Under the pieces are notes generated by a model. It searched no databases. It was not told the origin of the DNA and worked only from the letters and a program-made list of their open reading frames with translations. The translations under genes and the position numbers were made by a program. From JAZDJJ01 sp043804035 (GTDB lineage Bacteria; Bacteroidota; Bacteroidia; Palsa-948), in the NCBI GenBank assembly GCA_043804035.1, contig JAZDJJ010000115.1, positions 1 through 31,371 of the forward strand: a stretch of DNA of 31,371 nucleotides, given 5' to 3'. This document shows, piece after piece, positions 14,320-22,818 of the stretch (positions are counted from its first letter, which is position 1; each line of letters opens with the position of its first letter).

Positions 14320-15728
14320 TGTCAGAACAAGAAAAAAATATTTCTCACATTACTTTGGAGACAAGTTCCTTTCGCGATCCTTCCGGATTTGTTTTTTCCC
14401 ATGACAATATTCTTTATCGTGCAGTTGCTCCATCGTATTTTGAAACCTTTTCTGCTTTAACAAAATCAGGACTTTACAAATCACTTTCTTCAAAAAATAT
14501 TCTAATCAATCACGATGAGTGTTTAAATTTTCTTCCTTCAGAATATTCATCTTATAAAATTATTAAGCCGGAAAAAATCTCCTTTATATCTTATCCTTAC
14601 GAATGGTGTTTCGGTCAATTAAAGTCAGCAGCATTACTCACACTTTCCATTATGCATGAATCGTTGGAATATGGAATGATACTCAAAGACGCTTCGGCTT
14701 ACAACATTCAGTTCATCGGTAATAAACCAATCTTTATTGACACATTATCATTTGAGAAATATGAAGAAGGAACTCCTTGGATTGCTTATCGTCAGTTCTG
14801 TCAGCATTTTCTTTCACCACTTGCTCTAATGTGCTATAAAAATCTTTCTTTATCAAAACTTTTACAAATACATATTGACGGCATTCCTCTTGCACTGACT
14901 TCTTCTCTTCTTCCCGGAAAAACTATTTTCAACAGCGGAATAGCATTACATATTCACTTTCATGCAAAAATTCAAAACGCATATCAAAAGAAAAAATCAA
15001 ACGGGAAAGGAAAAAAATTTCATCTTTCAAAGAAAAAACTTTTTGCAATGCTTGAACATCTGAAAGAAACTATCAGTGATTTGAAATTACCAAAAGACAA
15101 TAGTATATGGAAAAACTATCATTCAGAAAATTTATATAGTCAATCCGCTACGAAAGAAAAATCAAAAATAATTTCCCAATGGCTTAACGATATAAAAGCA
15201 AAAACTATATGGGACATTGGATGCAATACAGGGGAATATTCAATTCTGGCAAGTAAGTTTTGCGAATATCTGCTTGCTTTGGATTCCGATGAAATATGTA
15301 TTGAACGATTATACCATCAATTAAATAAAGACGAAATAAAAAATATTCTCCCTCTCGTAATTGATATTACAAATCCAACACCACCAATCGGCTGGGCAAA
15401 CGAAGAAAGAAAAACATTGATACAGCGAGGTAAACCCGATTTAATAATGGCACTTGCTCTTATTCATCACTTGAGAATTACTCATAATATTCCATTGCAG
15501 AAAATCGCTCATCTTTTTTATGAATGGGCAGAATGGCTGATTGTTGAATTTATTCCAAAGGAAGATACTCAAGTGCAGGAAATGCTAATGAATAGAAAAG
15601 ATATTTTTACTGATTACAAATTTGATTTTTTTCTTTCCATTTTTTCCAAATGGTTTGATATTATTGAACAAAACAAACTACCTGATTCCGAAAGGATATT
15701 ATGTCTGATGAAAAGAAAATTCTTATGA
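14319..15728 (+). CDS. Class I SAM-dependent methyltransferase with kinase-like N-terminal region
   Basis: A 469-residue protein from the ATG that overlaps the preceding stop; the frame is open 23 codons further upstream, but that part is the small membrane gene in another frame. The C-terminal half is a Rossmann methyltransferase: TIWDIGCNTGEYS (motif I, about 296-308), LALDSDE (319-325) and the ALALIHHL helix (378-385). The N-terminal half includes LKDASAYNIQF (122-132) and PIFIDTLSFEKY (137-148), which resemble the catalytic loop and metal-binding aspartate of protein-kinase-like (APH) folds, then WIAYRQFCQHFLSPLAL. Substrate unknown. Its stop overlaps the next ATG (ATGA). Probably modifies a sugar or lipid-linked intermediate with its operon partners. 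Confidence 0.75.
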   Translation: MSEQEKNISHITLETSSFRDPSGFVFSHDNILYRAVAPSYFETFSALTKSGLYKSLSSKNILINHDECLNFLPSEYSSYKIIKPEKISFISYPYEWCFGQLKSAALLTLSIMHESLEYGMILKDASAYNIQFIGNKPIFIDTLSFEKYEEGTPWIAYRQFCQHFLSPLALMCYKNLSLSKLLQIHIDGIPLALTSSLLPGKTIFNSGIALHIHFHAKIQNAYQKKKSNGKGKKFHLSKKKLFAMLEHLKETISDLKLPKDNSIWKNYHSENLYSQSATKEKSKIISQWLNDIKAKTIWDIGCNTGEYSILASKFCEYLLALDSDEICIERLYHQLNKDEIKNILPLVIDITNPTPPIGWANEERKTLIQRGKPDLIMALALIHHLRITHNIPLQKIAHLFYEWAEWLIVEFIPKEDTQVQEMLMNRKDIFTDYKFDFFLSIFSKWFDIIEQNKLPDSERILCLMKRKFL

Positions 15729-17197
15729 TAAAACTAATCAAACAAATTCCGATTCATTCATTCTTATTATGTCCCGCACTAATTTTTTTTCTCTTTGTCC
15801 ATAATTCAAACATTGTTTCATTTGATTCTACTTACAGAAGTTTGATTGTTTCATTATTCATTCCTATTCTTTTTTTTATTCTCTTTTTCTTTTTACTCAA
15901 AAAGGATTCTCACAAAGCCGGAGTAACAACCACTGTATTCATACTGATAATTTTTTGCTACGGACTCATATATGAACTTACAGAAAAATTATACTATAAA
16001 GGTTTATTTCCGTTAGGACACATACATCGTTATCTTGTAATATGCTTTTCAATATTTATTTTGCTTTTGTTTTATTTTCTATTCAAAACAAAAAGAACTT
16101 TTAAATCACTCACTTACTCGCTAAATATTTTTGTTCTGATTCTGATGCTGATAAATATTTTTAATTTATCTATTCATCTGATAAATAAAAAAAATCTAAA
16201 AGAGGATGCATCACTTACCAAACATCATCCATCAACAATCAATCATAATCTATTTGTCAATGACACATTTCCGGATATTTATTACATTATTCTTGATGGC
16301 TATGCTAATGATTCTATTCTATCTGAGTTTTATTCCTACAAAAAAAATTCTCTAACAAACTTTCTTGCAAAAAACGAATTTTATATTTCTTCTTCAAGTC
16401 GCGCAAACTATCTTGACACGTACAGATCATTAAACAGTTCGTTGAATTTTTCATATCTGGATGATACTACATCTGTTTCAATAAAACAAAATAAAGTTTG
16501 CGACTATCTGAAACAAAATGGATATAAAATTGTTCAAGTGAACTCTGGTTACGCAGTAACACAAGAAAATCTCTTGGCTGATGTGCAAATTTCACTGGAA
16601 ACTTTCAATGAGTTTGAAAGAACACTGCTTCGGTATACAATATTTCGGTTAGATGATTTGCTGGGATATATTCACTACAAAACCATTAAAGAACAATTAT
16701 CGGTGATAGAAAAAGTGTTTGAAACTACGGGACCAAAATTTATTTTCATTCATATTGTTTCTCCGCATCCTCCTTATATTTTTAAAGAAAACGGTAAATT
16801 TAAATCAAGCACAAAAATCATTAACACGTGGTGGGAATCTAAAGAAGATTATCTTGCTCAATTAAAATATATCAATTTCAGAATAGAAAAATTCATTGTG
16901 GAAATAATACATAAAAGCAAAAGAAAACCAATCATCATTCTTCAATCAGATCATGGTCCCTGGATGAAGAACGACAATCCGGTAAATGTTTACAATGCCA
17001 GAAGTTTTATTTTGAACGCTTATTATATTCCATTTTTTTGGAAAAATAAACTTTACAATACAATTACTCCCGTTAATTCTTTTTCATTTATTTTTAACAA
17101 TCTTTTCAACGATTCAATTCATCTTCAACCCGATGTGCCGATGAATTCAGTTGCAATGATGCAATATCCACAAGTAAAACAAATGCTCAATAAATAA
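15725..17197 (+). CDS. Five-TM membrane protein with sulfatase/alkaline-phosphatase superfamily domain
   Basis: A 490-residue integral membrane protein. The ATG overlapping the methyltransferase stop (ATGA) is preferred to one eight codons upstream. About five TM helices occupy residues 13-27, 38-59, 67-84, 103-120 and 130-150, followed by an extracytoplasmic domain with DIYYIILDGYA (metal-site Asp, 184-194), SRANYLDTYRSLNSSLN (225-241, a candidate nucleophile Thr/Ser region), HIVSPHPPYIF (343-353) and IIILQSDHGP (metal-binding Asp-His, 403-412). This layout resembles LtaS and EptA, which move phospho-head groups onto polymers or lipids, but the sequence is distinct. Transferase or hydrolase action at the outer face of the inner membrane is inferred. 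Confidence 0.78.
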   Translation: MIKLIKQIPIHSFLLCPALIFFLFVHNSNIVSFDSTYRSLIVSLFIPILFFILFFFLLKKDSHKAGVTTTVFILIIFCYGLIYELTEKLYYKGLFPLGHIHRYLVICFSIFILLLFYFLFKTKRTFKSLTYSLNIFVLILMLINIFNLSIHLINKKNLKEDASLTKHHPSTINHNLFVNDTFPDIYYIILDGYANDSILSEFYSYKKNSLTNFLAKNEFYISSSSRANYLDTYRSLNSSLNFSYLDDTTSVSIKQNKVCDYLKQNGYKIVQVNSGYAVTQENLLADVQISLETFNEFERTLLRYTIFRLDDLLGYIHYKTIKEQLSVIEKVFETTGPKFIFIHIVSPHPPYIFKENGKFKSSTKIINTWWESKEDYLAQLKYINFRIEKFIVEIIHKSKRKPIIILQSDHGPWMKNDNPVNVYNARSFILNAYYIPFFWKNKLYNTITPVNSFSFIFNNLFNDSIHLQPDVPMNSVAMMQYPQVKQMLNK

Positions 17198-17200
17198 TTT

Positions 17201-18220
17201 ATGAAAATTCTTACAACAGGCGGTGCAGGGTATATTGGTTCGCATACAATCATTGAACTAATTGAAAAAACTAATTGGAATGTTATCTCTGCCGATAACT
17301 ATCTCAACTCTTTTCCTGTAACATTTGAAAGGATAAAAAAAATCACAGATAAAAAAATAAAAAATTATTCTTTTGACCTTTGTGATTCTTTGAAAATAAA
17401 AAAAATGTTTTTGGAAAATCCGGATATTATCGGAGTGATTCATTTTGCAGCGTTAAAATCTGTTCCTGAATCTATAGAAAATCCGGAATTATATTTTTCA
17501 AATAACATAGATTCTTTACAGAATATTCTTTCTTGCCTTGCAGAATTTAATATTCGGAATTTTATTTTTTCTTCTTCCTGTTCTGTGTATGGAAATATTG
17601 ACAAACTTCCGGTAGATGAAAACAGTCCCTTACAAAAAGCACAATCTCCTTATGGAGCAACCAAACAAGAAGGAGAAAAAATGATTGAAGAGTTTTCAAA
17701 AAAAAATCCGGATATCAATTCCATTGCATTAAGATATTTTAATCCGGTTGGCGCACATACATCAGGAATAATTGGCGAACATCCTAAAAAAAAATGCGAC
17801 AATCTTGTACCTGCTATCACCGAAACAGCTATCGGCAAAGCAAAATGTTTTATTGTTCATGGAAACAATTACAAAACACGTGACGGCACTTGTATTCGCG
17901 ACTATGTTCATGTTTCTGATATAGCATCAGCACATCTTCTTGCTCTGAAATATTTGATAGAAGAAAAAAATAAATTCAATTATGAAATTTTCAATCTCGG
18001 AACAGGACAAGGAGTTTCTGTATTGGAAGCAATAAAGGCGTTTGAAAAAATCAGCGAAGTAAAACTTAATTATAAAATTGGTAAGCGCAGAGAAGGAGAT
18101 GTGGAAGCAATTTATTCCGACTGTACAAAAGCCGGCAAACTTCTCGGATGGAAAACAAAATACAATATTGAAAAAATGATGGAAAGCGCATGGAAATGGC
18201 AATTAAACAACAATCTGTAA
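17201..18220 (+). CDS. galE: UDP-glucose 4-epimerase
   Basis: Interconverts UDP-glucose and UDP-galactose (or their N-acetyl forms) for glycan synthesis. A 339-residue extended short-chain dehydrogenase: GGAGYIG (7-13), FAALKSVPESIENP, catalytic SSSCSVYG (124-131) and Y151-GAT-K155, ALRYFNPVGAH, DGTCIRDYVHVSDIA and the C-terminal FNLGTGQGVSVLE. All are typical of GalE. It begins 3 bp after the sulfatase-like gene, so it is the last member of the four-gene operon and ties that operon to sugar-nucleotide metabolism. Whether it prefers acetylated substrates cannot be judged by eye. Confidence 0.92.
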   Translation: MKILTTGGAGYIGSHTIIELIEKTNWNVISADNYLNSFPVTFERIKKITDKKIKNYSFDLCDSLKIKKMFLENPDIIGVIHFAALKSVPESIENPELYFSNNIDSLQNILSCLAEFNIRNFIFSSSCSVYGNIDKLPVDENSPLQKAQSPYGATKQEGEKMIEEFSKKNPDINSIALRYFNPVGAHTSGIIGEHPKKKCDNLVPAITETAIGKAKCFIVHGNNYKTRDGTCIRDYVHVSDIASAHLLALKYLIEEKNKFNYEIFNLGTGQGVSVLEAIKAFEKISEVKLNYKIGKRREGDVEAIYSDCTKAGKLLGWKTKYNIEKMMESAWKWQLNNNL

Positions 18221-18268
18221 ACAGTGAAGTAGGCAATTAGAAAAAGGTACTGCATACTGCCACTTTTC

Positions 18269-18727
18269 TTAATGGTGATATTTTTTCCCTTGCAAAATCG
18301 TCATTGCCCTATAAAGTTGTTCAAGAAAAATTATCCGCACTAATTGGTGGGGAAAAGTCATTTGTGATAATGATAATTTTTGATTTGCTTTTTTGTAAAC
18401 ATCATTAGAAAAACCATACGCTCCACCAGTAATAAATATTAAATGTCTGGTAGAAATATTCTGATGATGGTGAATCAACTCAGCAAACCCGGCAGAAGTA
18501 AATTCTTTTCCTTTCTCATCTAATAAAATCAAAAAGTCGCTCTCCCCTACTCTATTCAAAATATTTTCTGATTCTTTTTTCCTGATTTGATGTTCATCGC
18601 CTTTTCCTGCTTCAATCTCAATCAAATTAAATCTGCAATAATGATTTAATCTCTCTATGTAAATTTTCATTCCTTCTGAAACATATTTCTCAGAAGTTTT
18701 CCCTGTACAGATAAGTGTAATGTTCAT
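18269..18727 (-). CDS. rlmH: 23S rRNA (pseudouridine-1915-N3)-methyltransferase
   Basis: Methylates N3 of pseudouridine 1915 in helix 69 of 23S rRNA. A 152-residue SPOUT enzyme: LLDEKGKEFTSAGFAELI in the middle, the SAM-binding knot FITGGAYGFSNDVYKKAN, and the C-terminal MTFPHQLVRIIFLEQLYRA with terminal ILQGKKYHH. Length and all motifs fit RlmH. It converges with galE and is divergent from the DUF4783 gene. Confidence 0.95.
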   Translation of the reverse strand: MNITLICTGKTSEKYVSEGMKIYIERLNHYCRFNLIEIEAGKGDEHQIRKKESENILNRVGESDFLILLDEKGKEFTSAGFAELIHHHQNISTRHLIFITGGAYGFSNDVYKKANQKLSLSQMTFPHQLVRIIFLEQLYRAMTILQGKKYHH

Positions 18728-18837
18728 GTTGTTTTATAGAATTTATTTTACAGAAACAAAAAAAGTATACTTTTGTTTATGGTAAAGTTATTATTGATTT
18801 TGGCTTGATAATTGTAATAACTAAAGAAAAAAAAATT

Positions 18838-19224
18838 ATGCAACTTCTAATTATCATATTTCTGTCTTTCACTCTAATCACTCCATCAGATAATACCATT
18901 AATGATGTAGCAGTGGCTGTAAAAACCGGTAACGCAAAAGAAGTGGCTAAATTTTTTACCGCGAGCATTGACTTAAAAATTCCCGATAAAGAAGATGTTT
19001 TCAGCAAATCGCAAGCCGAACTGATTCTTAAAGATTTTTTTTCAAAAAATCCGATTAAATCATTTACTATAGTTCATAAAGGAACTTCCAAAAATGGCGA
19101 TCAATTTGCCATCGGTACTTACGAAACAACCACAGGTAAAAAATTCAGAACATATTTTCTATTCAAAAAGGAAGAAACTAAATTTTTAATCCAGCAATTA
19201 CGTTTTGAATTACAAGATGAATAA
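18838..19224 (+). CDS. Exported DUF4783 protein
   Basis: A 128-residue protein with a hydrophobic signal segment (MQLLIIIFLSFTLITPSDN) and an NTF2-like alpha+beta domain: DVAVAVKTGNAKEVAKFF, SKSQAELILKDFFSKNP, FTIVHKGTSKNGDQFAIG and FRTYFLFKKEETKFLIQQLRFE. This is the DUF4783 pattern of Bacteroidota. The frame extends 11 codons upstream, but the ATG used gives the sensible signal peptide. Location between rlmH and nadC is a frequent arrangement in the phylum as I recall. Its stop overlaps the nadC start by 8 bp. The function is unknown. A TACTTTTG element lies at 18768-18775. Confidence 0.8.
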   Translation: MQLLIIIFLSFTLITPSDNTINDVAVAVKTGNAKEVAKFFTASIDLKIPDKEDVFSKSQAELILKDFFSKNPIKSFTIVHKGTSKNGDQFAIGTYETTTGKKFRTYFLFKKEETKFLIQQLRFELQDE

Positions 19225-20089
19225 AATATCTTTTTTTTCTCTTCCCCACAAAAATTTTGATATTGATAAGTTCATTTACTATGCACTGAAAGAAGATATT
19301 GGTATTGGTGATCATACTTCCATATCCATTATTTCTCCCGACAAAAAAAATAAAGCATCTCTGATTATTAAAGAAGATGGAATTCTTGCAGGAATAGAAT
19401 TTGCTAGGAAAATTTTTATGACTGTTGATAAAAATTTAAAGATAACGATTTACAAAAATGATGGTTCACGAATAAAAAAAGGCGACATCGCATTTACTAT
19501 AGCAGGAAATATTCGCTCCATTCTTGCAGCAGAAAGAGTTGTTTTAAATTGTATGCAACGTATGAGTGGAATTGCTACAATGACAAACAAATTCGTAAAT
19601 CTCTGTAAGCCATACCCAGTAAAAGTGATTGACACGCGAAAAACAACTCCCGGCATACGTGCATTAGAAAAATGGGCAGTAAAAATTGGCGGAGGATATA
19701 ATCACCGTTTCGGGTTGTATGATATGATTCTCATTAAAAATAATCATATTGATTTTGCGGGAGGAATTTCACAAGCAATTGAATCGGCGAATGAATATTT
19801 AAAAAAGAAAAAACTTAATTTGAAAGTTGAAATAGAAGCAAGAAATATCAGAGAAGTGAATGAAATTATTTCCATAGGAAAAATAGACAGAATTATGTTA
19901 GATAATTTTGCTATCTCTGAAATAAAAAAAGCCATTCAACTCATCGGCAAAAAATTTGAGGTAGAAATTTCGGGAGGCATCAACGAAAAAAACATTCGTA
20001 AATATGCTGCGTGCGGTGCAGATTATATTTCTGTTGGTGCTCTTACTCACAGCGTAAAAAATTTGGATATGTCCCTTACAGCCATTTGA
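19217..20089 (+). CDS. nadC: Nicotinate-nucleotide pyrophosphorylase (carboxylating)
   Basis: Joins quinolinate with PRPP to form nicotinate mononucleotide in de novo NAD synthesis. From the ATG overlapping the DUF4783 gene it has 290 residues; a TTG four codons earlier is less likely. Landmarks: LKEDIGIGDHTS, ILAAERVVLNCMQRMSGIAT, DTRKTTPGIRALEKWAVKIGGGYNHR (quinolinate/PRPP site), YDMILIKNNHI, VEIEARN, DRIMLDNF and EISGGINEKNI. All are standard. Translational coupling with the upstream gene is suggested by the overlap. Confidence 0.95.
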   Translation: MNKISFFSLPHKNFDIDKFIYYALKEDIGIGDHTSISIISPDKKNKASLIIKEDGILAGIEFARKIFMTVDKNLKITIYKNDGSRIKKGDIAFTIAGNIRSILAAERVVLNCMQRMSGIATMTNKFVNLCKPYPVKVIDTRKTTPGIRALEKWAVKIGGGYNHRFGLYDMILIKNNHIDFAGGISQAIESANEYLKKKKLNLKVEIEARNIREVNEIISIGKIDRIMLDNFAISEIKKAIQLIGKKFEVEISGGINEKNIRKYAACGADYISVGALTHSVKNLDMSLTAI

Positions 20090-20151
20090 ATCTTTTCTCT
20101 ATTTTTAATGTTTTTAATAAAAACTATCGCTAAAAATAATTAATAAAAGTA

Positions 20152-22818
20152 GTGTCAGAAATTTCTAAAACATATAATCCCCGCGAAATAGAATCAAAAT
20201 GGTATTCTTTATGGATGGAGAAAAAATATTTCCATTCGGTTCCGGATAATCGTGAGCCATACACAATCGTCATTCCTCCGCCAAATATTACCGGTGTGCT
20301 TCACATGGGACATGTGCTGAATAATACTATACAAGATATTTTGATTCGCAGAGCAAGAATGTCAGGCAAAAACGCATGCTGGGTTCCGGGAACTGACCAC
20401 GCATCCATTGCCACCGAAGCAAAAGTGGTTGCAATGCTTCACGAAAAGAAAATAAAAAAATCTGATATCTCCCGTGAAGAATTTTTGAAACATGCTTTTG
20501 AATGGAAAAAGAAATATGGAGGAATTATCCTTGAACAATTAAAAAAATTAGGATGCTCATGTGATTGGGATCGCACACGCTTTACGATGGAAGATTCCCT
20601 GAGCGAAGCAGTGATTGATGTCTTTATTGATTTGTATAACAAGAACTATATTTATCGCGGACACAGAATGGTAAATTGGGATCCCGTTGCTCTCACTGCC
20701 ATTTCCGATGAAGAAGTTTATTACAAAGAACTTCACTCAAAACTTTATTATATAAAATATTTTATTGCTGATGAAAATCAAGAATCAAAAACCAAAAACT
20801 TTATTGTAATAGCCACAACCCGCCCTGAAACAATTTTGGGCGATACTGCTGTTTGTGTTCATCCGGAAGATGAGAGATACAAACTTATGAAAGGAAAAAA
20901 AGTTATTGTTCCATTGATTAATAGAATCATTCCAATAATTTTTGATGAATATGTTGACCGTGAATTTGGAACTGGCGCATTGAAAATCACTCCCGCTCAT
21001 GATTTCAACGATTACAAAATTGGAGTGAAACATAAACTTGAAACAATTGATATACTGAATCCAAATGGCACGATGAGTAATGCAGCGCAAATTTATATTG
21101 GAGAAGATAGATTTGTAGTGCGAAAAAAAATCATAAAGGAGTTAAAAGAAAAAGAACATCTTGTAAAAACCGAAGAAATTATTAACAAGGTTGCGTTTTC
21201 AGAACGTACCGGTGCCGCAATTGAGCCGCGACTTTCTCTGCAATGGTATCTGATGATGGAAAAACTTTCTAAACCCGCTTTAGAAAATGTACTGAATGGA
21301 GACATAAAACTTATTCCCGAAAAATTCATTAACACTTACAAACACTGGATGGAAAATGTGCACGACTGGTGCATCTCGCGGCAATTGTGGTGGGGACAAA
21401 GAATTCCTGCGTGGTATGATAGCAATGGAAATTTTGTAGTTGCAAAAACAAAAGAAGAAGCAATTTCAAAATTCAAATTTCAAAATTCAAATTTCAAAAG
21501 TGAAGAAATAAAACAAGATGAAGATGTATTGGACACATGGTTTTCTTCCTGGCTCTGGCCTATTTCAGTTTTTGATGGATTTAAAAATCCGAATAATGCC
21601 GACATAAAATATTATTACCCGACAAATGATTTAATAACTGCTCCTGAGATTTTATTTTTTTGGATAGCACGGATGATTATTGCGGGATATGAATACAGAG
21701 GAAAAAAACCTTTTAGTAATATTTACCTTACAGGAATTGTGCGCGATAAGCAAAGAAGAAAAATGTCAAAATCATTGGGAAACTCTCCTGAACCTATAGA
21801 ACTGATTGAAAAATACGGAGCCGATGGTGTGCGGGTGGGAATGTTGTTGTGCTCTCCCGCAGGAAACGATTTGCTTTTTGATGAAATGTATTGCGAACAG
21901 GGAAGAAATTTTTCTAATAAGATATGGAACGCGTTTAGGTTAGTGAAAGGATGGCACTCTATTTCTACTTCTCCACAAAGTAAAGAGTGTGAAATTGCTG
22001 TTGAGTGGTTCAATGCGAAATTGAATATGGAATTAGAAAACATCAACGACTTATATTCCAAGTACAGAATTTCAGAAGCACTGATGGCTACTTACAAATT
22101 AGTATGGGATGATTTCTGCGCATGGTATTTGGAAATAATAAAACCTGAATTTGTTGATGGTAAATTAAATTCCATTGACAAAAAAACCTTTGACGCGACA
22201 ATAAACTTTTTTGAAAAACTTTTGAAGATACTTCATCCTTTCATGCCATTCATCACCGAAGAATTATGGCATCTTATCAAAGAGAGAAAAGAAAATGATT
22301 GCATCATCGTTGCAGAATGGCCGAAGAAAGAATTTGTAAATGAAAATATTCTGACTCGCTTTTCTTTCTTTATGGAAACAGTTACAGCGGTCCGCTCCAT
22401 TCGGAATGAAAAAAATATTTCTCCAAAAAAATCACTTGAACTTTATATCAGAATAGAAGACAATCCTATCAACAAAAATTTGGAACCACTCATAAAAAAA
22501 CTTTGCAACATAAATACGATTCATTATACAAATAATAAAGTTGAGAATGCCACATCATTTATTGTAAACAATGTTGAATTTTTTATTCCTCTTCCAAAAA
22601 ATATGGATTTGAATTTTGAAAAAGAAAAATTATCCAAGGAACTTTATTACACTAAAGAGTTCTTTGCTTCTGTTCAAAAAAAACTTACCAATGAACGTTT
22701 CATTCAGAATGCAAAACAAGAAGTGATTGAGATTGAAAAAAAGAAACTATCAGATGCAGAAACAAAAATCAAAACGATTGAAGAACAACTTGCATCCCTA
22801 CAAATTCAGGATTTCTGA
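20152..22818 (+). CDS. valS: Valyl-tRNA synthetase
   Basis: An 888-residue class I synthetase charging tRNA-Val. The GTG start gives the typical opening SKTYNPREIESKWYSLW. PPNITGVLHMGH (HIGH box) lies near residue 50, PGTDHASIATE follows, the editing domain holds ATTRPETILGDTAVCVHP and GTGALKITPAHDFND, and RRKMSKSLGN (KMSKS box) is near 537. The anticodon-binding domain and a C-terminal coiled coil (EKEKLSKELYYTKEFFASVQKK on) complete it. A 36-bp AT-rich tandem repeat sits in frame just before DEDVLDTWFSSWLWP. The 3' end overlaps the convergent carbamoyltransferase by 21 bp. Confidence 0.96.
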   Translation: MSEISKTYNPREIESKWYSLWMEKKYFHSVPDNREPYTIVIPPPNITGVLHMGHVLNNTIQDILIRRARMSGKNACWVPGTDHASIATEAKVVAMLHEKKIKKSDISREEFLKHAFEWKKKYGGIILEQLKKLGCSCDWDRTRFTMEDSLSEAVIDVFIDLYNKNYIYRGHRMVNWDPVALTAISDEEVYYKELHSKLYYIKYFIADENQESKTKNFIVIATTRPETILGDTAVCVHPEDERYKLMKGKKVIVPLINRIIPIIFDEYVDREFGTGALKITPAHDFNDYKIGVKHKLETIDILNPNGTMSNAAQIYIGEDRFVVRKKIIKELKEKEHLVKTEEIINKVAFSERTGAAIEPRLSLQWYLMMEKLSKPALENVLNGDIKLIPEKFINTYKHWMENVHDWCISRQLWWGQRIPAWYDSNGNFVVAKTKEEAISKFKFQNSNFKSEEIKQDEDVLDTWFSSWLWPISVFDGFKNPNNADIKYYYPTNDLITAPEILFFWIARMIIAGYEYRGKKPFSNIYLTGIVRDKQRRKMSKSLGNSPEPIELIEKYGADGVRVGMLLCSPAGNDLLFDEMYCEQGRNFSNKIWNAFRLVKGWHSISTSPQSKECEIAVEWFNAKLNMELENINDLYSKYRISEALMATYKLVWDDFCAWYLEIIKPEFVDGKLNSIDKKTFDATINFFEKLLKILHPFMPFITEELWHLIKERKENDCIIVAEWPKKEFVNENILTRFSFFMETVTAVRSIRNEKNISPKKSLELYIRIEDNPINKNLEPLIKKLCNINTIHYTNNKVENATSFIVNNVEFFIPLPKNMDLNFEKEKLSKELYYTKEFFASVQKKLTNERFIQNAKQEVIEIEKKKLSDAETKIKTIEEQLASLQIQDF
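21464..21499 (+). repeat. In-frame 14-bp tandem repeat inside valS
   Basis: TTTCAAAATTCAAA occurs twice in direct succession followed by TTTCAAAA, 36 bp in all, equal to 12 codons and coding for the SKFKFQNSNFKS region. The word resembles AT-rich microrepeats usually found between genes in this phylum. Confidence 0.85.
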
